A DNA stretch of 64,000 nucleotides. It comes from Schistosoma mansoni (taxonomy: Eukaryota > Platyhelminthes > Trematoda > Strigeidida > Schistosomatidae). Made by a program: the position numbers and the translations under genes. Shown one piece after another: positions 1 to 10,900 of the stretch; position 1 is the stretch's first letter; each line of letters starts with the position of its first letter. Location: the NCBI RefSeq assembly GCF_000237925.1, contig NC_031498.1:454015-518014 (forward strand), written 5' to 3'. The notes under the pieces were generated by a model. That model had not been told where the DNA came from. It ran no database searches and saw only the letters and a program-made list of their open reading frames with translations.

Positions 1-788
1 AGTGCAAGGTAGTCCATCTGAGACATGTTGCAGACTATAGTTATAACTTAGGTAACTCACCTCTAGAAGTTTCCCAAGTTGAAAAAGATTTAGGAGTGTT
101 GGTACCCTACGACCTGAAATCGTATGCGAACTGTGACAAAAACGCCTCTCAAGCAAACCTTGCACTGGTAACATTGAAGCGCATTTTTGGCCAGTTTGAC
201 GGTAGAACCTTCCACATAATCTTCAACAGTTTTATTCGTCCCCACTTAGAGTACGGAAACATAGTATTTCCTCCCTCCCTCCAAAAGGATAAGGTCACTC
301 TGGAACGTATACAACGTCGAGCCACGAAATCAGTTCGGGGTCTCAAATTCAACCCTTATGAAGAGCGCCTCAAATCACTTAACCTTTACCCGTTAGAGTA
401 TAGGCGTCTTAGAGGTGATCTTCTTATGACTTATAGTATCCTTAATACTTCTGGTCATCCCCTTAAACAACTTCTTAAGCTTAGTCATAACACTAACCTC
501 AGAGGTAACACCCAGAAATTGGAGACCCTACATAGCAGAACAGACTGCAGACACAACTTCTACTCCGTTAGAGTTGTCAAGTGCTGGAATTCGCTGCCGA
601 CTGAGCTAGTCCAAGCGACCTCCCAGGAGTCCTTTAAGAGAAAACTTGACTTATTCCTAAGGACTAAGGATAACATATTATTATGATTTACCAAATTCTT
701 TTTTTCCCTCTATTATCGTTCATATACCTAGGTTCTTGCCTGGAGGTATTGGTGATCCACTGCTATCAGACACGGAAGCCCGTTAAGC
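1..788 (+). mobile_element. CR1-type LINE, C-terminal reverse transcriptase and 3' end
   Basis: An open frame runs from the window edge to 686 and encodes the C-terminal part of a non-LTR reverse transcriptase. The segment LGVLV near residue 30 of the visible frame, FIRPHLEYGN and RIQRRATK, and the late WNSLP motif are typical of CR1/jockey-type elements. The 3' UTR ends near 780-795 and shares its last ~75 bases with the antisense copy ending near 46540, including the terminal TATTCCGTCC. Catalytic RT motifs lie outside the window. Family placement is inferred from motifs only. Confidence 0.85.
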
Positions 789-1010
789 GAAAGCTTCTTC
801 TATTCCGTCCTCAACCATTTGAACCATTTGAATAAGTAATGTTTCGCTCGAACTACAAAACATACACAGCCAATGAGAATATGGCTTTGAGCACGTTTTA
901 TAGTCAGTGCACATTTTGTGGAACAACTTCTTACACTCATCACATTGCATTCCTTCTTCTACTGGGAATAAGCAATATGGCTGTCCAAACTTGTGAGCAG
1001 AGCTGACCAT
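783..1010 (-). CDS. Possible terminal exon with zinc-finger-like cysteines
   Basis: The minus-strand reading frame has a cysteine/histidine spacing that looks like a zinc-binding treble-clef or PHD-like finger: CDECKKLFHKMC, then a C after DYKT, then WLCMFC. The layout also recalls the C-terminal Rubicon-homology/DEF8 finger, where a CxxC-x4-HxxC core is followed by CxxC. A splice acceptor (CTTTTAAG) lies directly before the first ATG at 1010, so it may be either a last exon or a short first coding exon. Its last eight or so codons and the stop lie within the antisense 3' end of the neighbouring LINE, so the present C-terminus seems to be supplied by the transposon. No upstream exon was found. 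The coding signal is suggestive and the function is unproven. Confidence 0.35.
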   Translation of the reverse strand: MVSSAHKFGQPYCLFPVEEGMQCDECKKLFHKMCTDYKTCSKPYSHWLCMFCSSSETLLIQMVQMVEDGIEEAFA

Positions 1011-1432
1011 CTTAAAAGTTAACTTAAATGGTACAGAAAATGGGTGTGTAAGACAAATCTCAAACCTTGATCAAATAAATCAAACCAAAGTCGACCAAGA
1101 ATGCTTTGATGTAGTAAATACACAAAAACAAGATCTAAACACGCAAATACAATGTCACTTTAACTGAAATTATTTCAATTAAAATTTAAACAGTAATTTT
1201 GATGCGTAATTTCCGATCAAAACAGTGAATTATTCTCAACGAGAAACAATATCACTGTACTTAAATAGAGCGCAAAGTAAACGACAGCTTTAATATCAGA
1301 ACGTATTCATTCGGTTCTATATATTGGTTTTCACATGTCCGTTCTTTGTGACTGAATACCGATGACCATTAGTGATCATTGTTTTCCCCATATAACCTTG
1401 AGTCACCATAACACCATATAACACCGCTGGAC
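1011..1432. other. Divergent intergenic stretch
   Basis: This 420-base stretch lies between the antisense zinc-finger-like exon and the first ATG of the long plus-strand gene. I see no repeat in it and no open frame of interest. It would hold the plus-strand promoter and 5' UTR, but no clear TATA box or initiator is visible. Confidence 0.4.
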
Positions 1433-4400
1433 ATGAAGTGGTATGAAAAAAGTCTCACTGAAGCTATCCATACTTTAGTAGGTCAAGATGACAAAATAAA
1501 CTTCAGGAATGGTCAGAGCTTATCAATGACATCGAAAAACACATATATACCAACAAACCAAAAACTAATCTTTTTGGAATGACTAAAGATGAAATAAGCT
1601 TGCTGATCGCAAATTTTTCAAGATCAGTTACTCCAGGTAAGTTTTGGTGTTCTTCAACTAATTTCAGATGAAAGTTTTGGCTCAAATACTTGAAACCAAT
1701 ACTTGAAAACCTTGTAAATCACATGATTACTATGACTTGATCAGAAGTTTTCAATCTCCCTAGTTTAGGGAGGATTTTATGAGTTCTTTGAAAATTTCAA
1801 GGGAGCGAGATGGAAACAACGAAATTTTTTCAAGTGTAAGGATTTTGTTTTACGCAATTTCAAGTCATCATGACAAAAATGCCGAAACGTTTGATGGATT
1901 TTCGGATTTTCTTCAATATTTCATCATAGTTTCTCCAGAATATCCTAAATATCTCGAAAAATACACCTATATTCCTTAGAAAAACCTTAAAGTTGTTAAG
2001 TATTTTGGAAGCTTCCTCTACAAGTTTGAGGTTTTCCTAATATTTTTCAAACCTTGGGAAAATTCATTCACATTCTTCGGGAAAACCTCACGACTTCTCA
2101 CTTTACTGGAAAGCATACGGACTTATCACAGATACCCAGAATTTGCTATGCGTGTATTCATATTTCCTTTTTTCTTTTGTATTCTCGCAAACTTGACGCC
2201 ATAGTTGTCAACATTAACCAGTCTACTGAACCATGCACACCCGGGTTATATAATGTTTTTCCGCTGAACTAAGTGGATGGTTTGTAGAAGACAATATGGT
2301 GTCAACACACAATCATAGATTATTAACTGCATGAAAGTAGCTCTGTCTTGTCGGTATTGGCAAACTCAATAGATAAGCATTGCCGTAGCTAAAAGACTGA
2401 TGCGTTATAAATGAGATGGTTTATTGAGATTTAAACGAAGTGCAAATAAATTTTCTGCTACTAATTTACGTCTTCACGTTCTTTACAGTTGCTGTTGGTT
2501 TTCTTTCCGGCACATCAGGTAGAAGTCGAAATGTTGCTCACAGTAAACTACAAAAGGAAAGTAGACACGACTCTTCTGTGTAGCTGATATAATGTTGTAG
2601 CAGTCATCCGACTTGTGAATCCATAATGCAATGTGAAATGTGTATTATGTAAGAATTATAGTATTAAAATGTTTGCTGAATCCGAAAGTTATTGTTAGGT
2701 CAGTGAGCACTTACAAAGCCAGATGAAAATAAGATAAACAGAGAAGAATAATTTCAAAATGAACGTTTGACAGCAACTAATAAAAACATAAAGAGATATT
2801 CGATAACAAATCCAAAGTGCATTAGGCTTATGCTTTCTTTGGATCACCATCCACGCTTATTTACTTTGTCTCTAGCGTAGTTCAAGAAAGCCTGGCTAGT
2901 ATCATCCATCGCTTGTGCTATTTGACTACTACTTGATTCGGAACCGTGAAAACAGGACATCTAATAATAAATAAAGACTGAACTCGTATATATGGTTCAT
3001 TAAAAAACCCAGACAACACCGGTGACTACAGTAGGTGCAGAATGACTTTAACTACACGAAACAATCACAGGATTCAGTGATATTTCACAACACTGTTGTG
3101 TAGCTACGAATTTGGCCATATAGTTAGGTTTGTTAGTGACCGTGAAGTTGTACATCTTCACAAACTCATCTCTTTGTTTCTTCAACCTTCTTTAAAATGT
3201 CGGACAATGATAACTCATCAAGTTTGGGACTCTGTTGGCTGTCACCCGTCTCTCATCTCTTTCATTAAATTTAACACAGTAAGTCTAAGAAGAGCAGTAT
3301 GCTGCGGTTAGGCTGGGCCAAAAAAGTAATCAAAGTTTTTAACAATAACAACAACTCACTTCCATGTCGTAGGGTTTTTGAAAAAGTGGTGTAAAAAAAA
3401 CACTTTCTTGTCTCGTGCCTAATCGACATGCTAAAACAATGCCAAAATATCGGTACTGGGAAGATATATTGAAATTGATTATCGTGTAGTAATAAGTATA
3501 ATTAATCGTAGTTATATCTTAAGAGATTTAAACAACGCTGTTAATAATAATTTATTGTTCAAAGAACTGCACAACATCGATTTTGAAGTTTTGCCCTGAA
3601 ATTTCCCCAAGATTTACTAGAATCTCCCCAAAATCTGGATATTGTGCTTACGTTCATAGATTAATTGCTTCATCAATCAGTTTTCTTATTTTTGCTCCTC
3701 CTAAAACTTTACACTAATTTTTCCTTCTATTATACTTAGCCATTAACCTCCAGTCGAGTGTAGGTTATATTGATGTATGTACACGAATTTCTGCTTTTAC
3801 CAGTCGTCAAAATTATTTTTCGCATTCAACTTCAAGTTGTGTTTTCATAAAAATTTTTGTCCAAGTACTTAAGTGTTGAACTTGGCGGTGGACCACGTTT
3901 CTCAGATCCCTTGAAATATTCTTGTGATATTTTAATTTTTCATTTGACGTAAATTTTGCTTGGAAATGCTCATTTTGTTGATTTCTCTACTGTTCATTTG
4001 GTACAAAAATCATCAGTTAAAGCAGAAATAAGTACCCAACAGACTGAGAAATGAAACTTTTCCCTACCTTTAGACTTATTACTTTATCACAATATTTTAT
4101 AATTTATAGTGTACATTTTACCATAAATATAATTAAACACTAATGAACTACTCCAGTCTATTTCTAAGTACATTCAGAGATTTTTTGTTCTAGATAATAT
4201 ATTCTGCAAGTTGGTCGAAATAGCTGACTTGAACACTGTTATCTGGAAGTGTATGTCTTATAGTTCATTTTTTCATATCTAGCAACACCATTCAAATGAT
4301 CCAGTACAAGTGTAAGACACAATACTGTTGCGTTTTAAAGTCACTATCATCACCATTGAAGTTTATTTCTGCCATAACTGTAACTGAGGTGCAACGGTGT

Positions 4401-4956
4401 CACAGATCAACAGTAAATGTGAGTTATATCGTCAATAACGCGTTTTTAAACGAGGATCTCAGAGACAGTTAATATAAAAGCCAGGAATGAAAGGGTCCTT
4501 ATGTATATTTGAAAAATGGACCATGCATCAAGAAGAATATAATCTAAGCTGTCCAGTTATTGTATGAGATGCGCATACTTTTGTACCCCAGCGTGATTTG
4601 GTGTGGATACTCGACCAAGTATCTTTGGTCAAAAGTTCTTCCAGAAAAGTGAATAGGGTCAGCATCGGTGTCATAGACTTACAAAACTATTTATTCTAGG
4701 AATTTATTTACACTAACAGATACCGGAAGTAATTCAACAGTGAGAATCAAATGGTATCATATTTATGGTTTGAACTCAATAGATTCGAATATGATAAAGC
4801 TATCTGTCTACGTCACTCAACATCACAGCGTGACGTACACTTTGTGATATATGAAAATAATACAGTTGTTAAATAAACATATTCCGGTATAGCCTAATTT
4901 TTATGGAATTCGCAGAGAACTGACGGTAACTTCCTCTTTCTTTCTTTCTCTCTCTC

Positions 4957-4998
<42 letters not shown>

Positions 4999-7900
4999 CT
5001 ATCTCACTAAGTTCTGATAACCATACAGTAACCAGTTAATTTGCAAAATAACAATCAATTGTCTCAATCTTGACTATTCCTTCTGCAAATATCAATCCAT
5101 CTTCTCTGATTTCATTGCTCATGCATTTTCATATCGACTAAGCTTCATTCCAGATCTTTCCTTAGCGATCTTCTGTCAAAATACATTCTGTCTGGCCATC
5201 ACCACATACTACTTATGCGGATATAAGTAGACCACACCCCATCGTTATTGTAAAGGATCAGTTGTTTTAAACAAAAACCTAAATTTTATGCCACCCACTA
5301 ATTTTTTAAGGACTATATTACACTATACCTAACGACATAACTGTTAAATAACCAAAATCGCATAACTATTCATATTGCATAGTTGAAAAATGTAAGATAA
5401 TCTTTGTAAATAGAATAAATGATTACGTGACACCGATAATTTATTTAGTAAAATGCCCTCACCTATGCTGATTTCATCATTATGCTTGACACAAATATAT
5501 AATACAGAGGTTCTAGTCCATTAACCAACATTCGTCATCTGTGTTATTATTATAACACAATATTTATCTTAAGTCAATTCAGTTGATTAGAGTTTTACTC
5601 AGGGAAACGATAATCTTATAATCTTTGTCTATTAGTAGTCATAAATTTTTTTATGGATTTCATTTTTAATGCCTGTTACTTCCAACTGTACTAAACTGTT
5701 TTATTGACTACCATCGGTTATTTCCAAATCATCCTTGAATAATAGTATGAGATATTTTGTCATGAAAAGTGGGCACTCAAATTATATTCATTGCTGATGT
5801 AAACGTATAACATTTCCTTTATTTAAGATTATCAGTGGAAACTAGCAGATGTACATCATATAAATTAGCTTCAGTAACATGATGCATGAAAATGATAATT
5901 GTAATCCGAAAGGGGATTGTTGGATATTACAGTAATTTAACAGTTCAATTCATAAGACGATTAAAGCTAGACCACTATGGAAAATCTGAAAGCACTGGAC
6001 GGCTGTTTCGTCCTCGTATTGAACTGCTCAGCAGTGCGCATCCACGATCCCTCATGAGGGACTCGAACTCAGGAGCTATTGGTCTCACGCACAAACGCGT
6101 TATTATCTTATTATACACATTTTTTGTTGATGATCATTGTTCAGATAAATTATCACGATAACTCATGTGTCCAGTTCTCCATGGGTTTTGATAATAGTTA
6201 TGTGAATGGTGATTTAAACTCGATAAAACGAATATGTGGTCATACAGATACTATTACTGTATTTCCTTGTTAGTAATAAGTACCCACAGTTTATACTCAT
6301 GCAAAGACTGATTTGGCTTATTTTATAGTACGTATTTCAAACTTCATTTTATTGTTTTAGGTAGCACATATCATGCTATGCTAGTCAAACTGAATCAAAT
6401 ACTTACTAAGAATTTATATAATTCAGTTGAGCATTACATGACATTAAAGCAGCCTACATCAGTGCCAAACATAGAAACTCATGGAGAAGCTTTCTTATGG
6501 AAACAATGGGATCAGGGATATTCAGATCGATACTTTAAACTAACTCCAAGTGCATATCCGAGCAAATCTGATTTTATTACAATGGAAGCGAATGAAGCGC
6601 TAATTGCATTGTTTGAAAAACATCCAGAATTTCTAAATAAACTGTCTTCTCGTTATTTTAATCAAACATTTCAAAGCTCTCATATTCGAAGGAAACTATG
6701 GAGTATTATATTATTATCTAGATGTAAGTACAATTATTCTATAAATTTTAATTTTAATGTAAATACGACTTACTGAATAACATTTTTGCTTGCAATATTG
6801 AATGACCATAAACCGATTTTCATAGTTGAAATCATGAGTCAATTGAAGCTAGACCACCAGGGAAAACCTGGAAGCAATGCAAGGCCGTTTCGTCCTATTA
6901 TGGGACTCCTCAGCAGTGCGCATTCACGATCTCGCACTCGCGAGATTCGAACCCAGGACCTACCAGTTTCAAGCCAGAGCCCTTAACCGATAGACCACTG
7001 AACCGATTTGTTATAAAGGACAAACAAGAGTTGGATACAGGATACTAGGTTGATGTATCACTAGAGAATACACCAGAACATGCTACATGGTCACTTGAAT
7101 CAACAATTCAACTGATGGTCAAGAATCAGATTAGATCGAAGTGAGAGTTTATTAGCACACTAAGTGAAATAGAAGTGGTAAAAAGGTGGAACTAATTTTA
7201 ACACAAAATAGTCTATTACATTTAGTATAACCAGATATTTCTGTCTCCGCTTATTACTCAATCATGGCTTACTTTCACTTGATATATCTCAAATTTAAAT
7301 TTCCATTAGATAACGCGATAGAGTTTGAGGCGAACGGTACTGTATTTAAGTCTTGGAGTGAACATCAACTCTGCGATGCATTTAATTCCAGCTGACAAGC
7401 CCGAAATAAGACGAAGCACGCATCCTGGATTCCGCTGCTATCCACCATCCTTCTCTGAATATAATAAATCCAATTTCGTTTAATTACTACTAGTTTTTCT
7501 TTCTTTTTTTAATGTTTTTCTATTAGGTAAATCCCAAGGAACAAAATTCGAGCAAATCATCCAAACATTTTCACCTGATCAAGATGAACATATTCTGGTA
7601 GAATGTAGAACATTTTTGAACTCTTGCATTTCTATGTCTTCTATTAAAGATTCAGTTGGTATGTTGAAATTATGACATCATCATTCTTCTTTTTTAGGTT
7701 GTTTATATGCAATGAATTATTTATTAAAGTTTTATCAAATGATAATGAACACAAATGAAAATATTAGGCTTCATTATATCAAAATTGCTTCTATATTAGT
7801 TTTGGCTATGAAAGATTATTTATCAAAGTAAACTTTTATATAACCCTTTATTATATCATATATTTAAGTAGTGTTTAAGTTATCTTTCCTAGTTGAAAGC

Positions 7901-10900
7901 GTGAGTCAATTGAAGCTAGACCACCAGGGAAAGCCTGGAAGCACTGAATGGCCGTTTCGTCCTATTTTGGAACTCCTAAGCAGTGCGCATCCACGACCTC
8001 GCCTCGCGAGATTCGAACTCAGGACCTACCAGTCTCGCACCAGGGTACTTAATCGATAGATCACTGAGCCGGCATCCGATGGTGTTTATGTCTAACTCTA
8101 ACCAATCCACTAAGTTGAGAAACCGTTCACCAATTGACTTCAGTGAGTTTCTATCTCACAACAGACGTGGGTGGTCTAGCTTCAATTGACTCACGCTTTG
8201 AACTATGAAAATTCTAATCTCCACAAAAAATAATAATTTATCTTTGTTTGAATATACATAATCAACTTGAGCAACTCCTAAAATGACCTTGTGTCTTTGA
8301 CTCCTGTTAACCAATCAACTCACAGATAGATTTAGCTAATTGTTCAAAATGATATTCAGCCCGAAAATGTATAGGATATTTTTATGAGGATTATGATGTA
8401 TTTTCGTAGGTTTCTTTTCATAAAGAGAATTTCGATACGATTGTATGGTTACATTCCTAAGATTTACAAAGTATATATCGTAAGCAGAGAAAACTTCCCT
8501 CCAAACCTAGAAAAATATATATAATTATTGGGTTTATCTTGTCTATATTTCAACAGACTGACTATTTACGGTAAAATATATAATACAGAAGTAATGATTT
8601 GAAAAATGGTCTTGAATATTCACGTTTGTCTATACAACTTCTCAGAAAATTGATTCCGGTATTCGCTATGGCAAGCTTGACAGAATAATTAAGAAACCCA
8701 CTTAGTTCCTTTACTGTCGTATGATCCTTGCAGCTCATCAGATAATTAAAATAACTCATAGTGTCATTGAATAAGATAAAGAGAATTCAGCGAAGAAAAG
8801 TTTCTTTTCGACGAAATCATTTACTTAAGCTGTACATTCGTATATATGGAAAATATATGTCTACAGGAGGCTAGGAACGATTGCATTATAAATTGATTTG
8901 ACAATAAATAACAAATGAGGTTACGTACTAATCAAAGGGGTAAGGAAAATTCTCTTCGCTGGATCCTCTTTTTCTTATTCAATAACCCTATGAGTTATTT
9001 TAATTATCTGAAGAGCTGTAAGGGTAATACAGAAGTATAGTGAAATTTAACTGATAATCGGCTTAGGGAAAATATAATGACATCTATTGATCAGAGCATT
9101 TATTATTCTTTAGAAAAGTATACTCATAATTAGTAACAAATGATTAAATATACTTTAGAATTATATACAAATTAACCGCTATCAGAATGTGGGTTGGTAG
9201 AGTTTGTAGAAATTTAATAGTTGAATTCATGAGTAGATTCAAATTAGACCACCATGAAAAACTTAGAAGTACTGGACGATTGTTTCGTCCAACTACGAGA
9301 TACCTCGGTAGTGCGCATTCACGATCTCCGAGGTGTCCCATATTTGGATTAAACGGCCGTCCAGTGCTTCCAGCTTTTCCATGATGGTCTAGCTGTAATC
9401 GACTTATGAATTCAACTATTAAATTAACCATTGTAAGAGAATCAGTTAATAAAATGATGTTTAGATGCTGGCTTCAATTTTATGAATATGTTTGAATTCC
9501 TGGACTTGTGTTCTTTTAGTTTCTTTTTTGATTTAACAGATAAGTATATCAGCAGCAAAAAGGAAATATCGCACTAGTTAACCGATCTCAGTCGACTAGA
9601 TGTTAGAACTTCACCAATGTATTACTTTTTTTATTTGACTATGAATTAATGAACAGGAATTTAGTCTTGAAACATCCTACTTAAAGCCTAAATACCGCAC
9701 TTACAACATTTTCGATGTATCATTGAGTAATACCGGTTAACGTTTTGGAGAAAAAATAATTTCCATGATTTTTCATAGTTGAAATCATGAGTCAATTGAA
9801 GCTAGACCACCATCGAAAACCTGGAGGCACTGGACGGCCATTTCGTCCTATTATGGGACTCCTCAGCAGTGCGGCCGTNNNNNNNNNNNNNNNNNNNNNN
9901 NNNNNNNNNNNNNNNNNNNNNNNNNNNNNNNNNNNNNNNNNNNNNNNNNNNNNNNNNNNNNNNNNNNNNNNNNNNNNNNNNNNNNNNNNNNNNNNNNNNN
10001 NNNNNNNNNNNNNNNNNNNNNNNNNNNNNNNNNNNNNNNNNNNNNNNNNNNNNNNNNNNNNNNNNNNNNNNNNNNNNNCAGGTTTTCGATGGTGGTCTAG
10101 CTTCAATTTACTCATGATTTCAACTATGAAAAATACTGAAATCTCCACAAAACCCCTTCTTATTTCCATGATGTTTTAAATGTGTCTTACCATACTTTAA
10201 AATTAATTAAAACGTTTCTATCAATTAGATAAATACTGTTCAAGTTTCAATGTCTTTCTAAACTAACTTTATTTCCAAAAAATAAAAAAACTATCCAGAA
10301 ATCAACCACCAAATGTGGAAACTATTGGTGTACTAAGTCAAGAATTCTTTGTATTGCTTTCAATATTACCATCGTTTATAACGCAGTTACCAGCAATCTG
10401 GTTTACTCATCAGTCATTACAGAATGTGATACAACATGAAAATTATAGAATAAAAGGCACATTTGAAATGAATGACAATCAAAAGATTAAATTCAGTCAG
10501 AGTGTTTTGAAACAGTTACGATATATTGATGGTAATATAGCCTCTTCTGTTGTGAAACAGGTTTTGTTTGTCAAAGGTAGGTGGTAGTAGTAATAATAAT
10601 AATAGCTTAATTTAATACTGAAATTTTTGTTACAGTAAAGTTTGACCAGTAAAATTGACCAGTAAATAACAACAAACTTATAAGTCACTCAGAAGCAGCT
10701 TATATTATTCGTCTCAACTTCAATTTATGTATGCAAAAGGAATTTCGGTCCACCTGGTACAGCCATGATAATCTATTTAAGGCTATATTTCCATTTCTTT
10801 CTTTTTTTTCGCTCGTTTTGGAAATATCTGAAATGTCTAAATTCACTTATTATTACTTGTTTGAATCTTCCGATTGATGTTTAGGACTGTAACTGGTCAG

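Larger units (their letters stand above)
9776..10130. repeat. F2 SINE foldback around an assembly gap
   Basis: The left flank is an antisense F2 copy (9776-9878); the right flank (10079-10130) is the same 3' end in sense orientation, beginning CAGGTTTTCGATGGTGGTC. Both arms share the private variant ATCGAAAAC, which suggests the two arms are one recent hairpin and not two old insertions. Confidence 0.8.

Noticed and set aside
1478-1580. Read-through of the first 29 bases after exon 1 of the long plus-strand gene
   Set aside because: That frame meets a stop soon after; removing 29 nt with GT...AG ends gives a long open frame with the right phase.
9787-10179. Open frames spanning the N gap on both strands
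   Set aside because: They exist only because unknown bases are read as open; the flanks are F2 SINE arms.
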